Origin: Gammaproteobacteria bacterium
Lineage (GTDB): Bacteria; Pseudomonadota; Gammaproteobacteria; GCA-001735895
Length of the DNA stretch: 14,634 nucleotides
Assembly: GCA_024763185.1 (NCBI GenBank)
Contig: JANTFY010000036.1
Location: 1 to 14,634 of the forward strand
Reading direction: 5' to 3'
In this document: in pieces, positions 7,917-14,634 of the stretch
Layout of the letters: each line of letters begins with the position of its first letter
Position numbering within the stretch: position 1 is the first letter of the stretch
The notes under the pieces: model-generated
The model's input: the letters and a program-made list of their open reading frames with translations, nothing else
What the model was told of the DNA's origin: nothing
Databases searched by the model: none
Program-made: the position numbers and the translations under genes

Positions 7917-8387
7917 ATGGCCTCCACAATCTATATCAAAATACAGGGAAATGGTAATGTCACCACCACGGGTTACGAAGGTTATACGCAGGTAAAATCA
8001 GTCGATTTCAGCGCCAGTGCTTATGACATGAATGCCACCGGAAGCACCCAAAGGGGTTCATTAAACCTAAGTAGAGTCAAGGTGACCAATAGTGTGGACT
8101 CGTCTTTTATCTATAACCTCGGTCATCTGCATACCAATGCCCAGTGTGACATAGATATCAAGTTCACGCGCAGTTATGGAGAAAAAACCAAGGATTTTTT
8201 AATTTTTGAATTACGCCACTGTTCAATTACGGATGTCAACTTTTCCATAGATGACAATGGAGATCCTATCGAAACCTTTTCCATCAGTTACCAGGAAGGC
8301 CATTTTATAGCCAATGATTTTGATGCCACGGGAAATCCGCTTGCCGGCGGTATCTCACAGACCCTAAGCCGTCCCCGAGGAGTATAA
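7917..8387 (+). CDS. Hcp-like protein (type VI secretion tube family), orphan
   Basis: Hcp proteins form the hexameric tube of type VI secretion systems and can carry effectors. This 156-residue protein opens MASTIYIKIQGNGNV, matching the Hcp N-terminal strand. Its middle part, with VKVTNSVDSSFIYNLGHL followed by DIDIKFTRS, fits the family pattern of T-K-x-x-D-x-S-S-P and a downstream strand. LRHCSITDVNFS and ETFSISYQEGHF match the C-terminal strands. About 28 residues after GHF (from IANDFDATG) extend past the usual Hcp end. No signal peptide or membrane span is seen. AGGGA 8 bases before the ATG supports the start. The gene runs against the flagellar operons and is visibly A+T richer. No other type VI gene is present, so it may serve a distant system or be a standalone effector or antigen. 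Family assignment is fairly safe; role is unknown. Confidence 0.75.
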   Translation: MASTIYIKIQGNGNVTTTGYEGYTQVKSVDFSASAYDMNATGSTQRGSLNLSRVKVTNSVDSSFIYNLGHLHTNAQCDIDIKFTRSYGEKTKDFLIFELRHCSITDVNFSIDDNGDPIETFSISYQEGHFIANDFDATGNPLAGGISQTLSRPRGV

Positions 8388-8438
8388 ACCGTACCCTCTA
8401 CCCTCGTAACAGATACACCAGGCGGGAGGCCCATCAGA

Positions 8439-8693
8439 GTGGTTTCAGACTTTTCAAAACTGAAAAGAAAACGCCATCCAATGCCCGATTACATCAAAAC
8501 AGCATTGAAAAATAGTGGCCTTATGAAGGATTATCAAGACCGCCCAGCATACCAACAAAATGACTATATCGGCTGGATCGAACAGGCAAAAAGTCAAGAA
8601 ACAAAAGAAAAAAGACTCACCCAAATGCTGGAAGAACTAGAATTGGGTGGCGTCTACATGAAAATGCGACATCTTTCTTCGGCTAAGAAATGA
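8439..8693 (+). CDS. Small YdeI/OmdA-family protein (bacteriocin-protection type domain)
   Basis: This 84-residue protein is a single YdeI/OmpD-associated domain. Matching features are MPDYIKTALKN (residues 15-25), then YQQNDYIGWIEQAKSQETK and KRLTQMLEELELGGVYMKM, which follow the family pattern of an aromatic YxxWIxxAKxxETxxxRLxxML core. Family members have been tied to resistance against bacteriocins or cationic peptides, though the biochemical action is unclear. The start is GTG at 8439: GGGAGG at 8424-8429 lies 9 bases upstream. An ATG at 8481 would remove 14 residues and has no good ribosome binding site. It follows the hcp-like gene by 51 bases on the same strand and is probably co-transcribed. 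Hand counts of two 60-base lines give about 40-43% G+C, below most flagellar lines. Confidence 0.75.
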   Translation: MVSDFSKLKRKRHPMPDYIKTALKNSGLMKDYQDRPAYQQNDYIGWIEQAKSQETKEKRLTQMLEELELGGVYMKMRHLSSAKK

Positions 8694-8805
8694 AACCTGC
8701 GGCCTAATAATGGCAAAAGCCAGACCTGAAAATTTCCCCGCCTCAATTTTGTTGGCCCGGGCTTTGATGCTAACGCTGCAGCACCCATCTTAAAAACCTT
8801 AGGCA
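8694..8805. other. Convergent intergenic gap between omdA-like gene and fliK
   Basis: These 112 bases separate two genes that run toward each other. I looked for a shared terminator and found only weak structures: AAAATT at 8729-8734 against AATTTT at 8745-8750 (no G-C pairs), the short TGGC-AAAA-GCCA at 8711-8722, and the palindrome GCCCGGGC at 8755-8762, which has no loop or T-run. A 27-codon plus-strand frame (8710-8793) has no ribosome binding site and no recognised similarity. No functional element can be supported here. Confidence 0.5.
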
Positions 8806-10107
8806 TTACGCAAAGTAATCAATCCGTCCATCGTTCAGGTGTACTGCCATTTCGGTCCGGATGCTGTCTGTTGACTCGGAGTGGCCGGCTTCTCCCTGGT
8901 TTAAATCTGCCATCGAGGACTGGTCCTGTGAATTGTTCCCGTCCTGCGCCATGGATTGTTCACGATGTGACACATCCACATCCACCGAGGCATAACCCGC
9001 ATCCTGCAGTACTTCCCTCAGCCGTACGCTGGCGGCATCGATCAGGTCGCGGGTTTGCGCATGCTGGGTGTTGATGACGATCAGGGCTGAATCTTCCTTG
9101 ACCTGAATCTGTATGTCCAGTTTGCCCAGGTGCGGCGGATCGATCCTGATCTCTGCATTATTGAGTTTGTTATTGATTAAAAACGAAACCCGCTCGCCCA
9201 GCGCATCGCCCCATTGCGAACTCGGTGTCTGCGGGTTCAGCTGCAGTGATTGCAGTGCGCTCGGCAGATGCTGGCTGGCCAGGGTTTGCGCGGGAGTTTG
9301 TAACTGGGCACTGGCAACAGGATTGAGCTGCACTGCACTCATGGCATCCGCACTTTTGTGGTTGATGCCCACATCATTTTTTATCGGGTTATTCAACATG
9401 TCCGGCACGGCCGGTTTCAAGCGGTTTTTTTCCAATGACTGGTCAGGCACTTCTTCCAGCTCGACATGCTCCGCCAGCGGCATCATGTCTTCAGCCATCC
9501 CTTTTGCCGACTGTTTTAAGGTGCCTTGCACCTGTTCGCCTTTTGCCGCCAGGTTCAGGGCCGGTTCCCGGTGTATGCTGATCGATTCGGTTTTTTCATC
9601 CGCTATCGGCAACACGGCGGAAACAACTTGCCGCGGCCTGGGCAAATCCTCTCCGGCTTCAGCTTCAACCTTTACCTGGTTTGACTGGGTTACCTGGATT
9701 ACAGGCAAAACTATTTCCGGCTGGTTTTCATTGGCTGGTAAGGATTCTATGTCGATACCAGCATTGTCAACCTGCACGACTGCCTTGTCATTTTCAAAAT
9801 GTGATTTCAGAAATTGCATCCATTGCACCGGTATGTCAGCTTCGTTTTCAACACTTTCAAGGTCTGCCTCAAAGGCTTCAAACATGGCCAACAAGTCTTT
9901 GTTTTCAATGACCTGGGCATCTTCCTGGGTAACGATCTCGGTTAATTGCTGATTGACCATGGCCCAGAACTGGCCTTCCAGGTTCATACCCTCGGCGTCT
10001 TCTGCAGTTACCGGTTGAGTTGCCAGTTGCTCTGCCAGGAGACCGCCTGCCGCTGATTCCGCAGGAACCAGTAAATCCGAAACCATCGTGCCAGTTGAAA
10101 TTGTCAT
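8806..10107 (-). CDS. fliK: FliK, hook-length control protein
   Basis: FliK is exported through the flagellar gate, measures hook length and triggers the FlhB switch. The 433-residue protein has a long, low-conservation, acidic and Q/E-rich N-terminal region (the ruler). The conserved hook-length domain lies at about 299-379, with WGDALGERVSFLINNKL, then AEIRIDPPHLGKLDIQI and RLREVLQDAGY, and is followed by a 54-residue polar tail. I chose the ATG at 10107 (MTISTGTMV), which has AAAGG 8 bases upstream. A TTG at 10134 would add nine residues without a ribosome binding site and would start inside a leader hairpin. The gene is separated from fliJ by 153 bases with its own sigma-54 promoter. It is followed on the opposite strand by the accessory cassette rather than by fliL. 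Confidence 0.93.
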   Translation of the reverse strand: MTISTGTMVSDLLVPAESAAGGLLAEQLATQPVTAEDAEGMNLEGQFWAMVNQQLTEIVTQEDAQVIENKDLLAMFEAFEADLESVENEADIPVQWMQFLKSHFENDKAVVQVDNAGIDIESLPANENQPEIVLPVIQVTQSNQVKVEAEAGEDLPRPRQVVSAVLPIADEKTESISIHREPALNLAAKGEQVQGTLKQSAKGMAEDMMPLAEHVELEEVPDQSLEKNRLKPAVPDMLNNPIKNDVGINHKSADAMSAVQLNPVASAQLQTPAQTLASQHLPSALQSLQLNPQTPSSQWGDALGERVSFLINNKLNNAEIRIDPPHLGKLDIQIQVKEDSALIVINTQHAQTRDLIDAASVRLREVLQDAGYASVDVDVSHREQSMAQDGNNSQDQSSMADLNQGEAGHSESTDSIRTEMAVHLNDGRIDYFA

Positions 10108-10133
10108 TGTGTTTGCCTTTCTGTTTTTCTGCA

Positions 10134-10165
10134 AATCCAGCTAAGCGCCAGGGGCAGGCTGGATT
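10134..10165 (-). promoter_or_regulatory. Hairpin in the fliK leader
   Basis: A perfect 8-base inverted repeat, AATCCAGC (10165-10158) and GCTGGATT (10141-10134), encloses a 16-base loop with a smaller GCC/GGC pairing option. It lies between the predicted sigma-54 start (near 10178) and the fliK ATG, ending 26 bases before that ATG. No T-run follows, so it is not an intrinsic terminator. It could stabilise or regulate the fliK messenger, but no known class is recognised. Confidence 0.35.
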
Positions 10166-10189
10166 GTTTATCAATACTGAGAAAGGTAA

Positions 10190-10205
10190 TGCAGCAACTG
10201 TGCCA
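10190..10205 (-). promoter_or_regulatory. Sigma-54 promoter of fliK
   Basis: The minus-strand sequence TGGCAC-AGTTG-CTGCA has a perfect -24 box and a -12 box with one mismatch from TTGCA. The GG to GC interval is exactly 10 bases. It sits in the fliJ-fliK gap, so it can drive fliK on its own. The predicted start is near 10178, giving a leader of about 70 bases. A separate promoter fits the late-class expression of FliK relative to fliFGHIJ. Confidence 0.65.
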
Positions 10206-10260
10206 GTTTCAATCGAGTGTGTTTTTGAATAATGAGGGAAAACCGACAGGACCGGCTGGC

Positions 10261-10701
10261 TCAGGAATTTTTCATGAACAGGCGCATGGCCACTTCATCC
10301 ATGAACTTCTGTTCGGTTTTATGCTCCTGCTGCATTTCACCGGCTTTGATTCGATCCACCACCTTGTGCATGGCCTCGGAACGTGAACGTTTGACCTTCC
10401 AGGCTTTTTGCTTGATCTCGACTTCGCGCCGGGCCATGTCAACAATCTGCTGCTGTTGTTTGATGGTGTCATCCAACTGGGTGATGAAGCGATTAAACTC
10501 CTGGAACTGTACCGCCGAAAGAGCCACCGCGTTTGAGGCTGATTGCTGGTCTTCGTAGTCTTTTTTGTAATCCTTTAACTGCTGCAGACGGCCCTGCTGC
10601 GTTTTAAGCTGTTGCTGACTATAGGCCACGGCCTGTAACGCAGTTTGCTCATGTTGGTCCACATGCTTGACCACCGGTTCCAGTTTCTTGGTTCTTGTCA
10701 T
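10261..10701 (-). CDS. fliJ: FliJ, export chaperone-escort / ATPase stalk protein
   Basis: FliJ is the central stalk of the FliI ATPase ring and links it to FlhA, resembling the gamma subunit of F1-ATPase. The 146-residue protein is almost wholly charged alpha-helix predicted to form an antiparallel coiled coil: runs such as QQQLKTQQGRLQQLKDYKKD, and IKQQQQIVDMARREVEIKQK with KAWKVKRSRSEAMHKVVDR after it. The ATG at 10701 is preferred, though a GTG directly before it (10704) is possible. No clear Shine-Dalgarno sequence is seen, and the gene begins 17 bases after fliI, so coupling to fliI translation is likely. FliJ sequences are poorly conserved; position next to fliI is key support. Confidence 0.92.
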   Translation of the reverse strand: MTRTKKLEPVVKHVDQHEQTALQAVAYSQQQLKTQQGRLQQLKDYKKDYEDQQSASNAVALSAVQFQEFNRFITQLDDTIKQQQQIVDMARREVEIKQKAWKVKRSRSEAMHKVVDRIKAGEMQQEHKTEQKFMDEVAMRLFMKNS

Positions 10702-10718
10702 CACTTATCGGCCGTTGT

Positions 10719-12122
10719 TCACTTGTTTTGAGGCGCCGGGGTATTGATCGGCGCCGACACGGACTTGGCGTTATCCACCAACTGCTGTAATTGAGTATAG
10801 CTTTCAGCCAGCGATACTGCCTGACTCATATCCTGTGACAGGAAACTCATTAACTGGGGCTGCAACTGGATCGCTATGTCGATCTCCGGATCGGACCCCG
10901 CCTGATAGGCACCGACATTGATCAAATCGCGGTTTTGCTGGTACAGGCTGTAATGTTTGCGGAATTGTTGTACCCGGAACTGATTGTCTGCATCGGTGAT
11001 CTGCGGTGCCAGGCGGCTGATGGAAGCCTCGATATCGATGGCCGGGTAGAGCCCGGATTCAGCAAGCTGGCGTGATAACACGATATGGCCATCGAGTATG
11101 GCGCGCGCGGAATCGGCGATCGGGTCATTGTGATCATCCCCTTCCACCAGCACCGTGTAAAACGCGGTAATGGAACCGCCTTTTTTATCGCCGTTACCGG
11201 CGCGTTCCACCAGTTGCGGCAAACGGGCAAACACCGATGGCGGATAACCCTTGGTGGCCGGCGGTTCACCGATGGCCAGGCTGATTTCACGCTGCGCCTG
11301 GGCAAAGCGGGTCAACGAATCCATTAACAGCAAGACGTTTTTGCCCTGGTCGCGATAATATTCGGCAATACTGGTCGCCTGCATGGCGCCGTGAATGCGC
11401 ATGACCGGCGATGAATCGGCCGGTGCCGCAACCACGACGGATTTTTTCAGGCCTTCTTCACCCAGTATCTCCTGAACGAATTCACGCACTTCTCGACCCC
11501 GCTCACCAATCAGTCCCACTACCACAATGTCGGCGGCGGTGTACTTGGTCATCATGCCCAGCAATACGGATTTACCCACCCCGCTGCCGGCAAACAGCCC
11601 CATGCGCTGGCCACGACCGATACTGGTCAGGGCATTGATCGCACGCACCCCCACGTCCAGCGGTTCACGAATGGGGGTTCGGCTCAAGGGATTGATTTCA
11701 CGACCTTCCAACGGCACCGACTGGCGGGTTTTCAATGGGCCTTTACCGTCCAGGGGGCGACCGCGGCCATCCACCACCCGCCCCAATAATTCGGGGCCAA
11801 CATTGACCGCGGAAGAATGACTGGTGGGGATCACGCGCGAATTGGGCACCAGTCCGCGTATGTCACTGGTGGGCATCAGGTAGAGTTTTTCACCGGCAAA
11901 ACCCACCACCTCGGTTTCCACCGTCTGTCCACTGGGTGTCACCACGTCACAACGTGCGCCGATCGGTGCCTGGCAGCCTTCGGTTTCCAATGTCAGCCCC
12001 ACCATGCGGGTCAAAACACCTTCGACCTGGGGTTTCCCACAGGCATTGTCACAGCTTGTGCTGATGTTTGACAGCTTGGCGGCCCAGCTGGCAACAGCCT
12101 GGTCAATCAGTGTCTGGCTCAT
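10719..12122 (-). CDS. fliI: FliI, flagellar export ATPase
   Basis: FliI is the hexameric ATPase that helps unfold and deliver export substrates to the flagellar gate. The 467 residues include the Walker A motif AGSGVGKS at 178-185, the catalytic glutamate region GLIGERGREVREF at 203-215, the Walker B segment VLLLMDSLTR at 263-272 and the F1/V-type ATPase signature from PPATKGYPPSVFARLPQLVE (287 onward) to ERAGN. All catalytic motifs are intact. The N-terminal domain contains the usual GRVVDGRGRPLDG block at 114-126. The ATG overlaps the end of fliH by 20 bases. A paralogous F1 beta or injectisome ATPase is excluded by the neighbours fliH and fliJ. Confidence 0.97.
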   Translation of the reverse strand: MSQTLIDQAVASWAAKLSNISTSCDNACGKPQVEGVLTRMVGLTLETEGCQAPIGARCDVVTPSGQTVETEVVGFAGEKLYLMPTSDIRGLVPNSRVIPTSHSSAVNVGPELLGRVVDGRGRPLDGKGPLKTRQSVPLEGREINPLSRTPIREPLDVGVRAINALTSIGRGQRMGLFAGSGVGKSVLLGMMTKYTAADIVVVGLIGERGREVREFVQEILGEEGLKKSVVVAAPADSSPVMRIHGAMQATSIAEYYRDQGKNVLLLMDSLTRFAQAQREISLAIGEPPATKGYPPSVFARLPQLVERAGNGDKKGGSITAFYTVLVEGDDHNDPIADSARAILDGHIVLSRQLAESGLYPAIDIEASISRLAPQITDADNQFRVQQFRKHYSLYQQNRDLINVGAYQAGSDPEIDIAIQLQPQLMSFLSQDMSQAVSLAESYTQLQQLVDNAKSVSAPINTPAPQNK

Positions 12123-12792
12123 CGCTATCCTCGCTACGTTCCCCGCCTAAAATGGAGGCAGCCAGTGCCTGCAGGCGATTTTCCAGGGTGGCATTGATAA
12201 CCGATTTATTCGATTTTATTTCACAACCGCCGCGGGTGATCATCGGGTCTTCGACCAGCTTCCAGCTCTGTTCGTCGTCTATTTCATCCAGCTGCAGGGT
12301 ACTTCTGACCATGTCTGCATCATCCGGATTCAGGTAGATTTTTATGTTGCGCGAACTGGCGGGCAGCAATTGCACCGCTTCGCGAATCAGCGCGATGATC
12401 TCGCCGGGTTCTATGCGTATCTCGCGTCTCACCAGTTGCTGGGCCAGGGTTACCGCGAGCAACGATAACTGTTGCTCAACTTCTTCATTGAGAGACTGCA
12501 GCGGGTGCTCAAAAAAATGAATGATTTCCTGCAAGCGCGATTGCAATTCCGCATTTTCCTGTTGCGCTTGCCGGAGGCCTTCCTGGTAGCCTTCCTCATG
12601 CGCCTCGCGATGCCACTGTTCGATGTCTTCTGCGGTGGGAATGGAGGATTGTTCGCCTACCTCTCCCTCTGCTTCGGCCGGTGAATCCTCGTGTCGAAAA
12701 ACACTGCCCGGGCCAGAATCCATGGTCGGGATCGACCATTTTTCAACCTTGACGTCGTGTTGCTTCAGTATCTTGCGGGTTTCTGCGTTCAT
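12103..12792 (-). CDS. fliH: FliH, regulator and stator of the export ATPase
   Basis: FliH dimers bind FliI, restrain its ATPase activity and anchor it to FliN in the C ring. The 229-residue protein has a variable N-terminus, a helical middle with HEEGYQEGLRQAQQENAELQ (about residues 67-86) and a C-terminal domain resembling the V-ATPase E subunit, with LAQQLVRREIRIEPGEIIAL and GGCEIKSNKSVINATLENRL. The ATG at 12792 is the only start in this frame after an in-frame TAA six bases upstream. No Shine-Dalgarno sequence is obvious, and the 43-base gap from fliG holds no other element I can name. Its last 20 bases overlap fliI. Confidence 0.94.
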   Translation of the reverse strand: MNAETRKILKQHDVKVEKWSIPTMDSGPGSVFRHEDSPAEAEGEVGEQSSIPTAEDIEQWHREAHEEGYQEGLRQAQQENAELQSRLQEIIHFFEHPLQSLNEEVEQQLSLLAVTLAQQLVRREIRIEPGEIIALIREAVQLLPASSRNIKIYLNPDDADMVRSTLQLDEIDDEQSWKLVEDPMITRGGCEIKSNKSVINATLENRLQALAASILGGERSEDSDEPDTD

Positions 12793-12835
12793 GGGTTGTT
12801 ATTCAAAGGAGTAGGCAAAACCTGCCGCCATAGCG

Positions 12836-13876
12836 CTACACCATTTCCTCGCCGCCTCCACTGAGCACAATGTCGCCGGATTCTTCCAGGCTGCGGGCCA
12901 CAGCCAGAATCTCTTTCTGTGCCGCTTCCACTTCACTGAGCTTGACCGGCCCTTTGGCTTCCATATCCTCAACCAGCATTTCGGCGGCGCGCGATGACAT
13001 GTTCTTGAGAAATTTCTGCTGAAATTCCTCATCGATGCCCTTCAGGGCCAGGGTGAGCAGGTCGGTCGAGATTTCACGCAGCATGGTCTGTATACCGCGA
13101 TCATCCAGATCACGCAGATTATCGAATACAAACATCAGGTCTTCGATGCGGGTGGCTAGGTCCTCGTTCTCGGTTCGTACCTGCTCCATCATCTTGTTCT
13201 CAATCGAGGTATCGATAAAGTTAAGAATATCGGCCGCGGTTTTCTCACCGCCGACCATGGACGACTTGACGTTGTCATTATCCGAGAAATATTTTTCCAT
13301 GATCGAGTCCAGCTCTTTCACAGCGGCCGGTTGCACGCCGTCCAGCGTGGCGATTCTCATGAGGATGCCGGCACGGGTGTTTTCCGGCAGGTTACTGAGC
13401 ACCTCGGCCGCACTGTCGGGTTCGAGGTAGGACAGAACGATGGCGATAATCTGCGGATGTTCCAGGCGAATGATTTCAGCGATGGATTTAGGGTCCATCC
13501 ATTTAAGGGCTTCCAGTCCGTTACTGCCGCTGCCCATCAATATTCGATCGATGACATTACCGGCCTTGTCGCCCAGTGCTTTTTCCAGCATGCCGCGGAT
13601 GTAACTGTCGTTACCGATACCCAGAGCCGTCTGGTTTTCCAGCAGGTCGAGAAAATCATTGAGCACAAACTCAACCATGGGGCGGGTGACATTTTCCATC
13701 GTCGCCATGGCCGCGCCGACGATCTGTACCTGCTTCGGGTTCATGTGCTGCAGTATCTGCGCGGCCACCTCTTCGCCCAGGGTCAGTAATAACAACGCGG
13801 CTTTTTCCACGCCACCCATCTTGGGCAGGGCGACATCCGTATTCGCGGCGGTTTCTGTCATTGCGGCTTCACTCAT
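12836..13876 (-). CDS. fliG: FliG, rotor switch / torque protein
   Basis: FliG sits on the MS ring and makes torque by electrostatic contact with the MotA stator. The 346 residues carry the EHPQ motif at 139-142 (FliM binding), the linker segment MVGGEKTAADILN at 207-219, the MFVF motif at 248-251 and the C-terminal torque helix. Aligned by eye to E. coli FliG, the torque positions K264, R281, D288, D289 and R297 correspond to K279, R296, E303, D304 and K312, so every charge sign is kept with two conservative changes. The ATG overlaps the fliF stop (ATGA, 4 bases), showing tight coupling. Confidence 0.97.
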   Translation of the reverse strand: MSEAAMTETAANTDVALPKMGGVEKAALLLLTLGEEVAAQILQHMNPKQVQIVGAAMATMENVTRPMVEFVLNDFLDLLENQTALGIGNDSYIRGMLEKALGDKAGNVIDRILMGSGSNGLEALKWMDPKSIAEIIRLEHPQIIAIVLSYLEPDSAAEVLSNLPENTRAGILMRIATLDGVQPAAVKELDSIMEKYFSDNDNVKSSMVGGEKTAADILNFIDTSIENKMMEQVRTENEDLATRIEDLMFVFDNLRDLDDRGIQTMLREISTDLLTLALKGIDEEFQQKFLKNMSSRAAEMLVEDMEAKGPVKLSEVEAAQKEILAVARSLEESGDIVLSGGGEEMV

Positions 13877-14634
13877 TGCTCTTCATTCACCCACTGCTTC
13901 ATCACATTGGCCACCCGGGCCGGATCATCCATCACCAGGGTTCGTGCCATTTCCACTTTTTGTTCGTGGGTGGCATCGCTACGTCGTATCATGGCGGCCG
14001 TTGAGTTGGGGTCTTCCGGCATGACCTGCATGTCCGCGCCCTGCCCTCCGGGCTGACTGACAGCCATTGCGGCCGTCGTTTCCTCAGCTTCTTCACCGGT
14101 TTGCGGGTCAATGCGTTTTTGTTCGACCTCGACCTTGTTGGGATTGAGCGATCTCAGAAAGGGACGCCCGAATACCAGGTAAACAATCAAAACACCTATC
14201 GCGCCGAGTATCTGCTTGGCCAGATCCCACACCCAGGATTCCTGCATCAGGCTCTTCCACATGGGTACTTCGACGGTTTCAACCGGTTCCGATATAAAAG
14301 CCTGGTTGATGACACTGACACTGTCCCCGCGATTCTGATCAAAACCGATGATCTCTTTGATCAGGCTTTCAAAACGTTTGATCTCTTCTTCGCTGTAAGG
14401 CACTTTTTCACTGCTGCCATCATCCTTCAACTGGGTTTTTGAATCGATCAGCACCGCCACCGACAGGCGCAGTATGGTACCGCTGGGGTTGCGCGTGTGA
14501 CTGATCAGGCGGTCAACTTCAAAGTTGCGTGTGGCACTGCGATTCTGATTGGCGGGTAACTGGGCAGCAGTCGCGTCGCCCTGAGCCGCCTCGGGATCCG
14601 TCGTGCCGCTACCCGGCGGCTGATTGCTCAACGC
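13873..14634 (-). CDS. fliF: FliF, MS-ring protein, C-terminal part (cut by window edge)
   Basis: FliF builds the membrane-embedded MS ring, the first structure of the basal body. The window holds the last 253 residues. The frame enters at ALSNQPPG, a characteristic FliF periplasmic motif, and is open to the window edge, so the TTG at 14631 is an internal leucine rather than a start. A second membrane span lies at about residues 140-160 of this fragment (GAIGVLIVYLVFGRPFL). The cytosolic tail ends in ARVANVMKQWVNEEQ, the FliG-binding peptide. No defect is visible. The stop overlaps fliG by 4 bases. Confidence 0.96.
   Translation of the reverse strand, partial: ALSNQPPGSGTTDPEAAQGDATAAQLPANQNRSATRNFEVDRLISHTRNPSGTILRLSVAVLIDSKTQLKDDGSSEKVPYSEEEIKRFESLIKEIIGFDQNRGDSVSVINQAFISEPVETVEVPMWKSLMQESWVWDLAKQILGAIGVLIVYLVFGRPFLRSLNPNKVEVEQKRIDPQTGEEAEETTAAMAVSQPGGQGADMQVMPEDPNSTAAMIRRSDATHEQKVEMARTLVMDDPARVANVMKQWVNEEQ

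Noticed and set aside
8710..8793. A 27-codon plus-strand frame after the omdA-like gene
   Set aside because: No ribosome binding site and no recognised protein features; short frames of this size are expected by chance.
9113..9952. A 279-codon plus-strand open frame antisense to fliK
   Set aside because: The Ser/Cys-rich translation has no known motif, and the conserved FliK C-terminal domain on the minus strand explains the constraint.
10239..10255. Possible terminator after fliJ (CCGG-TCCTG-TCGG then TTTT, minus strand)
   Set aside because: The stem is only four pairs, including a G-U pair, with a short T-run. Too weak to call.
10705..10712. Exact sigma-28 -10 box GCCGATAA on the minus strand at the fliI-fliJ junction
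   Set aside because: The octamer 11 bases upstream (TCAAAACA) matches the -35 consensus TAAAGTTT poorly, and a flagellin-class promoter before fliJ would be odd. Probably chance.

Overview
This window is the central part of a chromosomal polar-flagellum gene cluster, most like that of a gammaproteobacterium. The evidence is the gene order (fliF-G-H-I-J-K / fliL-M-N-O-P-Q-R-flhB / flhA-flhF), full-length intact proteins of that type, sigma-54 style promoters ahead of fliK and fliL, and flhF, which marks polarly flagellated bacteria. The genus cannot be named from the sequence. All flagellar genes lie on the minus strand, so transcription runs from high to low coordinates.

From the right: fliF (C-terminal part only), fliG, fliH, fliI and fliJ (14634-10261) encode the MS ring, the rotor switch protein and the export ATPase complex. 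A 150-base gap carries a sigma-54 promoter and a leader hairpin before fliK (hook-length ruler, 10107-8806). After the insert described below, fliL has its own sigma-54 promoter and is followed by fliM and fliN (C ring), fliO, fliP, fliQ, fliR and flhB (export gate), flhA (export channel) and the first 33 codons of flhF (7658-1). Most junctions overlap or are a few bases apart, which suggests long operons with translational coupling. Several starts are GTG or need trimming to a downstream ATG.

The exception is 7681-8805, between fliK and fliL. Two plus-strand genes sit here, visibly richer in A+T than their neighbours: a 156-residue Hcp-like protein (type VI secretion tube family) and an 84-residue YdeI/OmdA-type protein (family linked to bacteriocin or antimicrobial-peptide protection). 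They share a plausible sigma-70 promoter and good ribosome binding sites. No other type VI gene is visible. The pair looks like an accessory two-gene cassette placed at the seam between two sigma-54 transcription units. The intergenic DNA upstream of it also holds three degenerate copies of a 21-base motif, the first resembling a FleQ-type regulator box.

No tRNA, rRNA, CRISPR array, insertion sequence or convincing intrinsic terminator was seen. The only gene-free stretches are about 260 bases (7659-7916), 150 bases (10108-10260) and 110 bases (8694-8805); each is described.
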